Counted from the stretch's first letter, positions 49,142 through 58,675 are shown. The stretch is DNA of 64,000 nt from Hansschlegelia plantiphila (GCF_027922265.1 NZ_BSFI01000002.1:248001-312000); one strand, 5' to 3'. A program made the numbers and translations. Notes: a model not told the origin generated them from the sequence alone.

Positions 49142-50854
49142 ATGAGCATGAAGATCACCCGGCCCGACTACGCGGTTCAGTACGGCCCGACGACCGGCGA
49201 CAAGATCCACCTGGCCGACACCGGGCTCGTGGCGGAGATCGAGCACGACTACACGACCTATGGCGACGAGCTGGTGTTCGGCGGCGGCAAGACCATCCGC
49301 GACGGCATGGGCCAGGCCTCGAAGTGGAAGGCGAGCGACGGCGCGCTCGACCTCGTGGTCACCAACGCGGTGATCATCGATCCCGTGCTCGGCGTCGTGA
49401 AGGGCGACATCGGCATCAAGGACGGCTTCATCGTGGGCGTCGGCAAGTCGGGCAACCCGGACACGATGAACATCACCCCGGGCCTGATCGTCTCCCCCAA
49501 CACCGACATCCTGTCGGTCGAGGGCATGATCGTGACGCCGGGCTTCGTCGACATCCATCCGCATTTCGACAGCGTCCAGCAGCTCTACGAATACCAGAAC
49601 GCCGGCTTCACCACCGTGATCGGCGGCGGCTCCGGGCCGAAGACTGTCGGCATCGAATGCCCCGGCGTGTTCAACCTCCACCGCATGCTCGAGGCGATGG
49701 CGGACTTCCCACTGAACTTCGGCAACTTCGGCAAGGGCAACGCCGCCACCAAGGGCGCGCTGATCGAACAGGTCGTGATCGGCGGCGCGACGGGTCTGAA
49801 GATCCACGAGGACTGGTCGTCGTCGCCGGCCTCGATCGAGACCTGCATGGATCTCGCCGACGAGCTTGACTTCCAGGTGCAGGTGCACGCCGACACGCTG
49901 AACGAGACCGGCTACTACGAGGACACGCTGGCGGCGATCAACGGCCGCGTCATGCACATCTATCACGCGGAAGGCGCGGGCGGCGGCAACGCGCCGGACA
50001 TCATGCGCTGCGTGATGGAGCCGAACTGCCTGCCGAGCTCCACCAACCCGACCAATCCGTTCTCGATCAACACCTACGACGAAGAAATCGACATGCTGAT
50101 CACATGTCACAACCTGAACAAGAACGTACCGACCGACATGGCCTTCATCCAGGGCCGCGCGCGCGCCGAGACCATGCGGGCCGAGGACGTGCTGCACGAC
50201 ATGGGGGCGATCTCGATGATCGGCTCCGACAGCCAGGGCGTCGGCCGCGCGGCGGAAAGCGCGCAGCGCTCCTTCCAGCTCGCCGCCGTCAACAAGGCGC
50301 GGTTCGGACGGCTGTCCGAGGACGGCTCCGGCAACGACAACTTCCGGATCAAGCGCTACCTCGCGAAGGTCACGATCAATCCGGCGATCACCTTCGGCGT
50401 CGATTCCTATGTGGGCTCGATCACCCCCGGCAAGCTCGCCGACCTCGTGTTCTGGCGGCCGAAGTTCTTCATCGCCAAGCCCGAGGTGACCGTGAAGGGG
50501 GGCTTCATCACCCACGGCGCGATGGGCGATCCGGCCGGCTCGCTGATGACCTGCCAACCGCTGAAGTACCGGCCGCAATACGGCTCGATGGGCGCGAACC
50601 CGGGCCGCCTCAGCTATTCCTTCGTCACCCAGGCGGCGCTCGACGCAGGCCTCGAGGGCCGGCTGCGCAGCCACCAGACGCTGAAGCCGGTGAAGCGCAC
50701 CCGCACGATCTCGAAGCGCGACATGATCCACAACAACGCCATGCCGAACATCGAGATCGATCCGGAGACCTACAACGTCTATGTCGACGGCGAGCGGATC
50801 ACGGTGAAGCCGGCGAAGACGCTGCCGCTGACGCAGCTGTTCTACTTCCGGTGA
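49142..50854 (+). CDS. ureC: urease alpha (catalytic) subunit, cluster II
   Basis: A 570-residue catalytic subunit. Metal ligands are all present: H139 and H141 (DIHPHFDS), K220 with H222 and D224 (KIHEDW), H249 (QVHADT), H275 (YHAEGAGGG) and D363 (GSDSQG). The flap reads C322-H323-N324, where most ureases have CHH, and the loop GGGHAPD reads GGGNAPD. The general-acid histidine H323 is kept, so it is probably active but with altered kinetics or substrate access. It is clearly paralogous to, not a recent copy of, cluster I UreC. Confidence 0.95.
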   Translation: MSMKITRPDYAVQYGPTTGDKIHLADTGLVAEIEHDYTTYGDELVFGGGKTIRDGMGQASKWKASDGALDLVVTNAVIIDPVLGVVKGDIGIKDGFIVGVGKSGNPDTMNITPGLIVSPNTDILSVEGMIVTPGFVDIHPHFDSVQQLYEYQNAGFTTVIGGGSGPKTVGIECPGVFNLHRMLEAMADFPLNFGNFGKGNAATKGALIEQVVIGGATGLKIHEDWSSSPASIETCMDLADELDFQVQVHADTLNETGYYEDTLAAINGRVMHIYHAEGAGGGNAPDIMRCVMEPNCLPSSTNPTNPFSINTYDEEIDMLITCHNLNKNVPTDMAFIQGRARAETMRAEDVLHDMGAISMIGSDSQGVGRAAESAQRSFQLAAVNKARFGRLSEDGSGNDNFRIKRYLAKVTINPAITFGVDSYVGSITPGKLADLVFWRPKFFIAKPEVTVKGGFITHGAMGDPAGSLMTCQPLKYRPQYGSMGANPGRLSYSFVTQAALDAGLEGRLRSHQTLKPVKRTRTISKRDMIHNNAMPNIEIDPETYNVYVDGERITVKPAKTLPLTQLFYFR

Positions 50855-51390
50855 GCCCGTCCCCGGAGATCGTCACGGAACTCGCGGCGAGGCTCCCCGA
50901 AGATGCGGCGGGCGTCGAGATCGACCCGCTTGAGCTCACCTCCGAGGAGCGCGCGAGCGCGCACTTCTCGGCCCGCACGCCGGGTGGCCGGCTCGTCCGG
51001 GTCTCGCTGCCGCGGGGCGTCGAGCTGCAGGACGGCGACGTCCTGCTGCGCGACGGCGAGGCGGCGGTGGTGGTCCGCGCCGCGGCCGAGGATCTGCTCT
51101 GGCTTCGCCCGCGCGGAAACGCCGTCGAATGGTCGGCGGCCTGCTATCAGCTCGGCAACCTGCATCGCCCTGCGCGCTTTCTTGAGGACGGGGTGCTCAC
51201 CCCGCGCGATCCGCTGGTGACGCAGATGCTCCACGGCCTCGACATCGAGGTCGAGCGCGTGACGCGCCCCTTCGTCGGCCGGCGCTTCGGCGCCGCGGGC
51301 GCCCATCATCACCATGACCATGATCACGGAGCAGGCCACGACCATGACCACGATGCGGCTCATGGCCAAGCGGCCCACCGCCACGGATAA
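50851..51390 (+). CDS. ureE: urease nickel-delivery protein UreE with His-rich tail (cluster II)
   Basis: A 179-residue UreE beginning at a GTG that overlaps the ureC stop by four bases. The N-terminal domain and the central ACYQLGNLHRPARF metal-site motif are followed by a tail of about 28 residues made mainly of His, Asp, Ala and Gly ([17 protein letters not shown]...). Such tails store or chelate several nickel ions. Cluster I UreE has none. The DNA encoding the tail overlaps the start of ureF in another frame. Confidence 0.93.
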   Translation: MSPSPEIVTELAARLPEDAAGVEIDPLELTSEERASAHFSARTPGGRLVRVSLPRGVELQDGDVLLRDGEAAVVVRAAAEDLLWLRPRGNAVEWSAACYQLGNLHRPARFLEDGVLTPRDPLVTQMLHGLDIEVERVTRPFVGRRFGAAGAHHHHDHDHGAGHDHDHDAAHGQAAHRHG

Positions 51391-52108
51391 GGCGCGGGCC
51401 GCGTTCCGTCCGCAGGGCAACGGCGGAGACCAGCTGCTCGCCCTGCTGCAGCTCACCAACGCCTCGTTCCCGACGGGCGCGTTCACCCACTCCTTCGGCT
51501 TCGAGACCTGGATCGACGCGCAGGTCGTGGCCGACGCCGCCGAAGCCGAGCGGCGCAGCCGCGACTGGCTGCGCTACGCCATCGCGACCGGCGACGCGGT
51601 CGCGGTCGCGCTCTCATACCGGGCCGCGCTCGACGGCGACGTCGACGCGCTCGTGGCGCTCGACGCTCAGGTCGGCGCGCTGAAGCTCAGCCGCGAGACC
51701 CGCTCGGCCTCCGTCATGACGGGCAAGGCGCTGCTCGCCGCCTGCCGGGACATCTTCGAGCTCGAGGGCACGCGGCGCTTCGAGGCGATCGTCGCGGACG
51801 GCGCCTGCGAGGGCCACCACGCCGTGCTCTACGGGATCGCCGGCGCCGGCCTCGCGCTCGGCGAGGCCGAGACGGTCACGAGCTATCTCTGGAGCTCGAT
51901 CGCCAACCTCGTCGCGGTGACCCAGCGCCTCGTCCCGCTCGGCCAGGTGGACGCCCAGCGCATCGTAAAAGCAGCCGGGCCGCTGATCGACGAATGCTCC
52001 GCGATCGCGCGCAGCCGTCCGGCGGAACGGATGTGTTCGGCATGCGCGGCGCTCGACGCGGCCGCGATGCGCCACGAGCGTCTGCCCACTCGCCTTTGCA
52101 TTTCCTGA
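51344..52108 (+). CDS. ureF: urease accessory protein UreF (cluster II)
   Basis: A 254-residue UreF with [27 protein letters not shown] near the start and [34 protein letters not shown] in the second half. The start is uncertain: ATGs at 51314, 51344, 51353 and 51362 are all in frame inside the ureE tail. 51344 was taken because AGG lies eight bases upstream. Whatever the choice, ureF begins within ureE, so the two are translationally linked. Confidence 0.9.
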   Translation: MTTMRLMAKRPTATDKARAAFRPQGNGGDQLLALLQLTNASFPTGAFTHSFGFETWIDAQVVADAAEAERRSRDWLRYAIATGDAVAVALSYRAALDGDVDALVALDAQVGALKLSRETRSASVMTGKALLAACRDIFELEGTRRFEAIVADGACEGHHAVLYGIAGAGLALGEAETVTSYLWSSIANLVAVTQRLVPLGQVDAQRIVKAAGPLIDECSAIARSRPAERMCSACAALDAAAMRHERLPTRLCIS

Positions 52109-52140
52109 GGCCCACCGCCTCGACGCAGCGGAGTTCACCC

Positions 52141-52755
52141 ATGCGAAAGCCCGTCCGGATCGGCATCGGCGGCCCCGTCGGCTCGGGGAAGACGGCGCTC
52201 CTCGTCCAGCTGTGCCGCGCGATGGGGCCGCGCCGTTCGATCGGCGTGATCACCAACGACATCTTCACCCGCGAGGACGCGGAGTTCGTGACGAAGAGCG
52301 GGGCGATCGACCCTGCGCGAGTGGTCGGCGTCGAGACCGGCGGGTGCCCGCACACGGCGATCCGCGAGGACGTCTCGATGAACATGGTCGCGGTCGAGGG
52401 ACTCGTCCGCAGGTTTCCGGACCTCGACATCATCTTCATCGAGAGCGGCGGCGACAATCTGGCGGCCACCTTCAGCCCCGAGCTCGCCGACAGCCACATC
52501 TACGTCATCGACGTCGGCGAGGGCGAGAAGATCCCGCGCAAGGGCGGCCCCGGCGTCACTCGGTCTCCGCTGCTGATCATCAACAAGATCGACATCGCGC
52601 AATATGTCGACGCCGACCTCGGCGTGATGGACCGCGACGCCAAGCGCATGCGGCCCGGCAAGCCTTATCTTTTCACCGACATGAAGAGCGGCAAGGGCCT
52701 CGACGAGGTCGTCGCCTGGATCGAGACCGACGTGCTGTTCGAGGACGCCGCCTGA
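52141..52755 (+). CDS. ureG: urease accessory GTPase UreG (cluster II)
   Basis: A 204-residue GTPase with P-loop [27 protein letters not shown], nickel-site [29 protein letters not shown] and [14 protein letters not shown]. All residues for GTP hydrolysis and the Cys-Pro-His metal motif are present. Its stop overlaps ureD by one base. It shares the fold but differs throughout from cluster I UreG. Confidence 0.95.
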   Translation: MRKPVRIGIGGPVGSGKTALLVQLCRAMGPRRSIGVITNDIFTREDAEFVTKSGAIDPARVVGVETGGCPHTAIREDVSMNMVAVEGLVRRFPDLDIIFIESGGDNLAATFSPELADSHIYVIDVGEGEKIPRKGGPGVTRSPLLIINKIDIAQYVDADLGVMDRDAKRMRPGKPYLFTDMKSGKGLDEVVAWIETDVLFEDAA

Positions 52756-53609
52756 TGGCGATCGTCCTCCCCCAGCCGGACTGGATCATCGGCAAACACG
52801 GCTTGATGAACCTGAGGGCGATGCGCCGGAACGGCCGCACCGAGATCGACCCGCATTCCTGGCGGATCCCCTATCAGTGGCAGGGCGGCCATTATCAGGA
52901 CAATGACGATCAGCCGTTCCTGCTGCTCATCAACAGCGGCGGCGGCTTCGTCGAGGGCGACGTGGCGGAGCTGCACGCCACGCTCGACGCGGGCACGCGG
53001 ACGCTGATCACCACCACGGCGGCGAGCAAGTTCTACAAGTGCCCGGACGGAGCGACCTCGCGCGAACTCGTGGACATCCGGGTCGGCCCCGACGCGCTGC
53101 TCGAATACTATCCTGACGAGTCGATCCCCTTCGCGCGCTCGCGCGTCGAGCGGCGCACCCGCATCGAGCTGCACGACAGCTCGCGGCTGTTCGCGACCGA
53201 CATGATCGCCGCCGGTCGGATCCATTACGGCGCCGGCGAGGCCTTCGCGTTCGACGAGCTGTTCTCCGAGTTCGAGGTGGTGGCGAAGGGCAGGCCGCTG
53301 CTCACCGACCGGCTGGTCTGCGAAGGAGAGGAGGTCGCCGCGCTCGCCCGGCTCTGGGACGGCGCCACCCACGCCGCCACCGTCGTGATCCATGCGCCAG
53401 ACCTGCCGAAGGGGCTCGAAGAGGAGATCGAGCTTCAGCTTTCGGGCCCCGCCGTCGTGGCCAGCGGCGCGAGCCGCAGCGGAAACGCCATCGTCTGCCG
53501 AATCCTCGCCACCGAAGCCTGGGCCTGCCACGAGGCCATCTTCCGCTGCTGGGCCGCCGCCCGCCCGACGCTCGCAGCCAAAGCCGCCCGCCCGATCAGG
53601 AAGTGCTGA
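52755..53609 (+). CDS. ureD: urease accessory protein UreD (cluster II)
   Basis: A 284-residue UreD/UreH: FLLLINSGGGFVEGDVAELHATLDAGTRTLITTTAASKFYKC, LLEYYPDESIPFARSRVERRT and a C-terminal NAIVCRILATEAWACHEAIFRCW. It differs strongly from cluster I UreD in length of loops and has extra cysteines, consistent with a separate lineage. It ends the operon, facing the convergent LicD-like gene with 15 bases between. Confidence 0.88.
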   Translation: MAIVLPQPDWIIGKHGLMNLRAMRRNGRTEIDPHSWRIPYQWQGGHYQDNDDQPFLLLINSGGGFVEGDVAELHATLDAGTRTLITTTAASKFYKCPDGATSRELVDIRVGPDALLEYYPDESIPFARSRVERRTRIELHDSSRLFATDMIAAGRIHYGAGEAFAFDELFSEFEVVAKGRPLLTDRLVCEGEEVAALARLWDGATHAATVVIHAPDLPKGLEEEIELQLSGPAVVASGASRSGNAIVCRILATEAWACHEAIFRCWAAARPTLAAKAARPIRKC

Positions 53610-53624
53610 GGGGCGTCCGCGGCC

Positions 53625-55154
53625 TCAGGCGTCGACTCTGGCCCGAACAGCGCTCGCAGGGGGAGCGGCGTCGATCGACTTCGATCTGCTGACCCACCGC
53701 CGTGGGGTCATCCAGTCGGCGCCGTAACGCTCTGCGAGCACGCCGGGACTGTCCGCCGGACACTTGAACGTGCGGCCGTAAAACGTGAGGCTTCCGAACG
53801 GGATCACCATGCGGGCGGGAAGGCTGCGAGGCTTCAGCCGTTCCATATGCATGCGCACGCCATCGTCCGACGTCGGGGCCATGCAAAAGACGTCGATGAC
53901 CTTCTTCGCCTCCGGGCACTTGACCTGGATGAGCGGCAGGCCGCCATGCAGCGCGTTCTTTGCGCGAATCCCGGCCTTGGCCAGACCCTTGACGATCGAA
54001 CCCGCCTCGGTCGCGATATCGGCGGCCGTCACCGATCGCAGCACGATGGCCATGTCGACGTCGTCGTCATGGGGAATGAAAGCATGTTCGCGGACAGCGC
54101 CCAGCAGCGTGCCGTAATGCAGGCAGGCGTCGTATCCGAGCTTGCGGAACAGCTCCTCGATCTCCTGCATGGCGTTGAGGTAGATCGGCGCCTCGCGGAT
54201 GAGGCTGCTGCCGCGCAATCCGTGTTTGCGGAACATGATCGGTTCCGCCGAAGCATCGCCGCCCGCGCGGCGGTAAAGCTCTCCGACGAGACGCTCGACG
54301 AAAAGGTGCTCCTGCGATCCAATGAGCAGCGCGAGATAGACGTTGAGCACCTTCCGGCGGGGCACACGTCCCTTGGTCAGGATCATCGACGTGAAGATCA
54401 TCGCAATGGCCTGCAGGTCGTGAATCTCGACCTCGCCGGGGGCCCGCTTCGATCGGCAGTCTATCAACCAAGGCAATATCCGCCTGCACGCCGCGAGATA
54501 GCGGCGGAGTTCGTCGCCCTGTTTGTCCTGCATGTAGCTAAAGAGCTGCGTTATGAACGCGGCGCGAGACGCGGCCTTGAGCGCGCCGCGCCGGCCGTCG
54601 AGCGCCCTCGCAACGGCGTCGGCGAAGCCGTCGCCAAGCGCCGCCAGCCTGGGGTAGCCTTTTGAGAACCGTCTCCATTGCGAGCGAAACGTCTCAAGCT
54701 GACCTTTGAGCGCGGCCGGCGATCCGGGCGAAAACTCTGTTCTTTCGCCGGTTTGCGTCTGAAGTTCGATCTTTAGAGCGGCGGGGTTTGAGCCCTTCAC
54801 CCCGCGCTGAAGCCGGACCTTCAGGGACTTTAGGCTCTGCGCGTCGGCGAAACCGATCTGCCAGAAGGGAGCTGCGACGCGCTTCGTTCTGATGCCGAGG
54901 CGAGCCGCGGCCGCCGCCGACGGCGAGCGGCGGCCGACTTCGGATGAGTTGATGGCGCTCGCCAGGGCGTCGAGCGACCCTACGCCCTCGGCCTCGATCG
55001 CCGAAAAGGCCAGAACCCCCTTATTCGCCAGATATATCCTGATATGCGTGAGCTGCTCGGGCAGCGGCGCCGTCACTCCGTTAGGATAGTAGTCCAGAAG
55101 GCCGGGCATCGCTTTGAACAAGGCGACGAGGTCAGGGCCGCGCTTCAGCTTCAT
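53625..55154 (-). CDS. large protein with C-terminal LicD/nucleotidyltransferase-like domain
   Basis: A 509-residue cytosolic protein. Residues 1-300 show no family recognised by eye and are rich in charged residues. Residues about 335-460 carry a LicD-type motif, [26 protein letters not shown], with the acidic metal-binding cluster DDDVD, followed by PLIQVKCPEAKKVIDVF. LicD proteins transfer phosphocholine or phospho-groups to surface sugars. The final part (FYGRTFKCPADSPGVLAERYGADWMTP) is also LicD-like. It could modify exopolysaccharide or lipopolysaccharide. Confidence 0.7.
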   Translation of the reverse strand: MKLKRGPDLVALFKAMPGLLDYYPNGVTAPLPEQLTHIRIYLANKGVLAFSAIEAEGVGSLDALASAINSSEVGRRSPSAAAAARLGIRTKRVAAPFWQIGFADAQSLKSLKVRLQRGVKGSNPAALKIELQTQTGERTEFSPGSPAALKGQLETFRSQWRRFSKGYPRLAALGDGFADAVARALDGRRGALKAASRAAFITQLFSYMQDKQGDELRRYLAACRRILPWLIDCRSKRAPGEVEIHDLQAIAMIFTSMILTKGRVPRRKVLNVYLALLIGSQEHLFVERLVGELYRRAGGDASAEPIMFRKHGLRGSSLIREAPIYLNAMQEIEELFRKLGYDACLHYGTLLGAVREHAFIPHDDDVDMAIVLRSVTAADIATEAGSIVKGLAKAGIRAKNALHGGLPLIQVKCPEAKKVIDVFCMAPTSDDGVRMHMERLKPRSLPARMVIPFGSLTFYGRTFKCPADSPGVLAERYGADWMTPRRWVSRSKSIDAAPPASAVRARVDA

Positions 55155-55497
55155 CGAGTCATCCTGTCGAGGGCTCCAGGTTGGCCATCTCACGGGCGGG
55201 GTCTAACGCATTTGGCTTGAGGGCGCTGTCGCAACGAGGAAGGGCTGCGACTTAAGTCGACGCCTCAGGATACCGGCAGCGCACCGGCGTCGGCAACCAC
55301 ACGGAGTGCGGAGGCCCGCCCGGCGCGGCGAGGGGACTTATCAATCTCTTATACAGAAGACGTCAGAAACGCCGGAAACATGACAGAGAATTAACTCGTC
55401 ATCCTCGGCGTGGGGATCCATATTATCTCCTACAGGACGCATACAGCGATCCGACGCAAACGCGGTGCGCTTACCGCGCTGATCTATGGAGGCTATC
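55155..55497. other. upstream region of pqqA, 343 bp
   Basis: This stretch separates the leftward LicD-like gene from pqqA and becomes AT-rich around 55335-55435. It should contain the pqqA promoter, but no convincing -35/-10 pair could be assigned. No additional gene or repeat was seen. GGAGG at 55488-55492 is the pqqA ribosome site. Confidence 0.5.
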
Positions 55498-55578
55498 ATG
55501 GCCATCTGGACCGCTCCGATCGTCGAAGAGACCCCCGTCGGCCTCGAGGTCACCTCGTACAGCCCGGCTGAGCTCTGA
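55498..55578 (+). CDS. pqqA: coenzyme PQQ precursor peptide PqqA
   Basis: A 26-residue peptide starting MAIWTAPIVEETPV. It contains the invariant Glu-x-x-x-Tyr (E16 in GLEVTSY, Y20) that PqqE cross-links to build pyrroloquinoline quinone. It has a strong ribosome site (GGAGG, five bases before the ATG) and is followed by an intrinsic terminator. No pqqB, C, D or E lies in the window: the next gene is metC on the other strand. It is thus either a detached precursor gene or one of several pqqA copies, as seen in methylotrophs. PQQ serves methanol and other quinoprotein dehydrogenases. Confidence 0.93.
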   Translation: MAIWTAPIVEETPVGLEVTSYSPAEL

Positions 55579-55608
55579 GCTCTAACGCTCAGTCCTGAAC
55601 GAATTCGG

Positions 55609-55640
55609 AACCCCGTCCGGCGAAAGCCGGGCGGGGTTTC
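55609..55640 (+). terminator. intrinsic terminator after pqqA
   Basis: AACCCCGTCCGGC pairs with GCCGGGCGGGGTT (one G-U) around a GAAA tetraloop, and TTCTCTTT follows. It ends 24 bases before the convergent metC stop and can serve both directions in part. Confidence 0.88.
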
Positions 55641-55663
55641 TCTTTGTCTGAACGCCTGCCGGA

Positions 55664-56845
55664 TCAGCCCGCGGCCGCGGCGTATCGCGCGAGCCCGGCT
55701 TCGAGGTCGGCCAGCAGATCGCCGACGTCCTCAAGGCCGATATGCAGGCGGATCGTAGGCCCCTCGGGCGCCCAGCGGGTCGCGGTGCGGATGTTTCTGG
55801 CGTCGAAGGGGATCGCGAGGCTCTCAAAGCCGCCCCAGGAGTAGCCCAGCCCGAACAGCTCCAACCCGTTCAGCATGGCGGCGACCGCGCCAGTCGCGCC
55901 CGGCTTCAGTTCGATCGCGAAAAGGCCCGATGCGCCGGAGAAGTCCCGCCGCCAGAGCGCATAGCCGGGATCGCTCTCCAGAGCGGGGTGCATGACGCGG
56001 GCGACCTCCGGTCGTGATTCCAGCCAACGCGCCACGCGCAATCCGGCCGCCTGATGATGCGCGAGCCGGACTGCGAGCGTCCTTAGTCCCCGCAGCGCGA
56101 GGAAGATGTCATCCGGCCCGACGCAGAGCCCGAGCGCCCCGTGCGTCTCCTTGAGCGCGCCGGCATAGGCGCCGTTCGCCGAGGCCCAGCCGATCATGAC
56201 GTCGGCGTGGCCGCCGAGATATTTCGTGCCTGCGGAGACGGCGATGTCGACGCCGTGATCGTGGGCGTTGAAATAGAGCGGCGTCGCCCAGGTGTTGTCC
56301 ATGATCACGGCGGCCGCCCGCGCATGCGCCGCACCCGCGATCGCCGGCACATCCTGAACTTCGAAAGTCAGCGAGCCGGGACTCTCGACATAGACCGCCT
56401 TGGTGTTCGGCCTCATCAGGTCGGCGATTTGGCCGCCGATGGAGGGATCGTAATAGGTGGTCTCGACGCCCAGGCGGCGCAGCATGCCCTCGCAGAACCT
56501 GCGGGTCGGCTCGTAGACGCTGTCGACCATCAGCAGGTGGTCGCCGGTGCCGAGCGTGGCGAGCAGGGCGAGCGTCACCGCGGCGAGGCCCGATGGCGCA
56601 AGCGCCACCTCGGCCCCGCCCTCGATCCGCTTGAGCGCGTCGCAAAGCGCGTCGGATGTGGGGGTTCCCCGGCGGCCGTAAGTGTAGCGACCCGTGACGG
56701 CGCGATAATCCTCGACGGTCTGCCACAGCACCGTCGAGCCGCGGACGATCGGTGGATTCACGAATCCGAACTGAGCTCCGGGATCGCGTCCCCCGAGGAC
56801 GAGGTCAGTCATCGAGCCGAATTTTCGAACTGTCGGGGTCGCCAT
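55664..56845 (-). CDS. metC: cystathionine beta-lyase
   Basis: A 393-residue PLP enzyme of the Cys/Met-metabolism family. Landmarks are RYTYGRRGTPTSDALCDALKRIEGG, the PLP-phosphate-binding region, AVIMDNTWATPLYF with the conserved aspartate, and the Schiff-base lysine in SAGTKYLGGHAD. The C-terminal RPEVARVMHPALESDPGYALWRRDFSGASGLFA and FGLGYSWGGFESL are specific for MetC over cystathionine gamma-synthase. It cleaves cystathionine to homocysteine, pyruvate and ammonia in methionine synthesis. It stands alone. Confidence 0.93.
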   Translation of the reverse strand: MATPTVRKFGSMTDLVLGGRDPGAQFGFVNPPIVRGSTVLWQTVEDYRAVTGRYTYGRRGTPTSDALCDALKRIEGGAEVALAPSGLAAVTLALLATLGTGDHLLMVDSVYEPTRRFCEGMLRRLGVETTYYDPSIGGQIADLMRPNTKAVYVESPGSLTFEVQDVPAIAGAAHARAAAVIMDNTWATPLYFNAHDHGVDIAVSAGTKYLGGHADVMIGWASANGAYAGALKETHGALGLCVGPDDIFLALRGLRTLAVRLAHHQAAGLRVARWLESRPEVARVMHPALESDPGYALWRRDFSGASGLFAIELKPGATGAVAAMLNGLELFGLGYSWGGFESLAIPFDARNIRTATRWAPEGPTIRLHIGLEDVGDLLADLEAGLARYAAAAG

Positions 56846-56988
56846 GCTTGAAAACCTCGCTGGGCCTGCCGGCTTTCGGGTTCATGCGGGCCTGCGCGTT
56901 GGGCCGTCAAGCATTTTGGCGACGGCCGCGGAACCCCGGAGCCTCTCCGGCGCTTTCCGGAGAAGACGCTGTTTCATACGAGGACGCC

Positions 56989-57255
56989 ATGGGGCCGGGT
57001 TCGCCTAAAACCGACAATGCTCTGCCCGGCGCCGGGAAGTCCGAAGCGGACGCCGCCCATCCGGTCAGGTTAGAGAAACGGCCCGACGCGGGCCCCGACA
57101 AGGCCGGCGCGACCGGAGGCGCTGGAGACGCTCCTGGCGCCGGCGACGCCCGGTCGAAGGGCGATCGGGAAAACGATCATGACGCCGGGAAGCCGGCGCC
57201 CGGCGCGATCGCGCCGGGCGATCTGAACACAGAGAACGACGACGGGGCTTCCTGA
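56989..57255 (+). CDS. hypothetical low-complexity protein, 88 aa
   Basis: An 88-residue hydrophilic reading frame rich in Gly, Ala, Asp and Pro (GAGDAPGAGDARSKG, APGAIAPGDLNTENDD). No membrane segment or signal is seen, and it would be intrinsically disordered. A GAGG lies upstream of the ATG at 56989. Open frames of this length are frequent in such GC-rich DNA, so it is a tentative call. Confidence 0.35.
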   Translation: MGPGSPKTDNALPGAGKSEADAAHPVRLEKRPDAGPDKAGATGGAGDAPGAGDARSKGDRENDHDAGKPAPGAIAPGDLNTENDDGAS

Positions 57256-57292
57256 CGTCGATCTGTCGGGCTTTACCGACGACCTGCGGGAG

Positions 57293-57904
57293 TCACGCCG
57301 CGCTGCGCGTCGCCGCGATCCATTCGGCGGCCCGTGCTTCCGGATCGGCGGCTCCCAGCACGTCGTTCACGACTGCGACGATGTCGGCGCCTGCGTCGAG
57401 GCAGGCGCGGGCGCGCTCGGGGGTGAGGCCGCCGATCGCGATCAGGGGCCGATCGCCGATCGACCGCTTCCATTCGCCGATGCGCTCCAGTCCCTGCGGC
57501 GCAAACGGCATCTGCTTCAGGATCGTCGGCCAGATCGGCCCCAGGGCGATCGCGTCGGGGTTGATCGTCAGCGCCCGGTCCAGCTCGTCATAGGTGTGCG
57601 TGCTGACGTCGATGCGCAGGCCCGCCGCGCGGATCGCCTTGACGTCCGCGGCGTCCAGATCCTCCTGGCCGAGATGGACATGGGACGCGCCCTCGTCGAT
57701 TGCGATTTCCCAGTAGTCGTTGACGACGAGCCGCGCCGAAGCCGCCGCGCAGATCGCGAGCGACGCCCGCACCTGCTCGCGGATGTCGGCCTCTGGACGG
57801 TCCTTGATGCGGAGCTGGATCAGCCTCGCGCCGGCGCCGACGAGCCGGCGCACCCAATCCGCGCTGTCGACGACCGGGTAGAACGGATCAAGACGCGCGC
57901 TCAT
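57293..57904 (-). CDS. thiE: thiamine-phosphate synthase
   Basis: A 203-residue TIM-barrel enzyme: [30 protein letters not shown] at the start, [24 protein letters not shown] in the middle, ALGPIWPT and [29 protein letters not shown] at the end. It joins the thiazole and pyrimidine phosphates to make thiamine monophosphate. It overlaps thiG by four bases and ends the thiO-S-G-E operon. The pyrimidine half (ThiC) is not encoded here. Confidence 0.92.
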   Translation of the reverse strand: MSARLDPFYPVVDSADWVRRLVGAGARLIQLRIKDRPEADIREQVRASLAICAAASARLVVNDYWEIAIDEGASHVHLGQEDLDAADVKAIRAAGLRIDVSTHTYDELDRALTINPDAIALGPIWPTILKQMPFAPQGLERIGEWKRSIGDRPLIAIGGLTPERARACLDAGADIVAVVNDVLGAADPEARAAEWIAATRSAA

Positions 57905-58671
57905 GCGAGGCTCGCGCGGCCGAAGACGGGAGTCGAAGGCGCGGCCATGTCGCGCGGTTCGATTGGCCCCGCGAGATATCCTGCACGGCCCGCCTCGATC
58001 GCGTGGGCGAAGGCGCCGGCCATCGCCACGGGATCGCCGGCCTTCGCGATGGCCGTGTTGAGCAGCACGGCGTCGTAACCGAGCTCCATCGCGGCCGCCG
58101 CGTGGCTCGGCTTGCCGATCCCGGCGTCGACGACGAGCGGCACGTCGGGGAAATGCGCCCGGAGGGAGCGGAGCGCATAGACGTCGTTCAGACCAAGTCC
58201 CGTGCCGATCGGGGCGCCCCAGGGCATCAACACCTTGCAGCCGGCGCCGAGCAGCCGTTCGGCGACCACGAGATCGGTGGTCGTGTAGGGAAACACCTCG
58301 AAGCCGTCGGAGGTCAGGATACGCGCAGCCTCGACGAGGCCGAACACGTCGGGCTGCAACGTGTCGGCGTCGCCGATGACTTCGAGCTTGATCCAGGGCG
58401 TGCCGAACACTTCGCGCGCCATCTGTGCGGTCGTCACCGCCTCTTTCGCGGAATGACAGCCGGCGGTGTTCGGAAGCACGCGGGCGCCGAGGTCGCGGAT
58501 CAGTGTCCAGAAGTCCTGGCCCTCGCGCAGCCGGCCGGATTCGCGCCGGAGCGAGGCCGTGACGATGTCGGAGCCGGCGGCGCGGACGGCGTCGGCGAGA
58601 ATGGCGGGCGACGGGTACTGCGCGGTGCCGATCAGCAGCCGCGAGCGAATGGGAACGCCATAGAAATCCAT
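57901..58671 (-). CDS. thiG: thiazole synthase
   Basis: A 256-residue barrel enzyme with [23 protein letters not shown]-like [12 protein letters not shown], the substrate-imine lysine in [34 protein letters not shown] and [27 protein letters not shown]. It builds the thiazole from deoxyxylulose phosphate, dehydroglycine and ThiS thiocarboxylate. The ATG at 58671 lies four bases after the thiS stop. A longer upstream frame was rejected because it overlaps thiS. Confidence 0.94.
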   Translation of the reverse strand: MDFYGVPIRSRLLIGTAQYPSPAILADAVRAAGSDIVTASLRRESGRLREGQDFWTLIRDLGARVLPNTAGCHSAKEAVTTAQMAREVFGTPWIKLEVIGDADTLQPDVFGLVEAARILTSDGFEVFPYTTTDLVVAERLLGAGCKVLMPWGAPIGTGLGLNDVYALRSLRAHFPDVPLVVDAGIGKPSHAAAAMELGYDAVLLNTAIAKAGDPVAMAGAFAHAIEAGRAGYLAGPIEPRDMAAPSTPVFGRASLA

Positions 58672-58675
58672 GGGG

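Noticed and set aside
51301..51390. CAT/GAC-rich run as a DNA repeat or CRISPR-like element
   Set aside because: It simply encodes the His-Asp tail of UreE; there are no spaced identical units.
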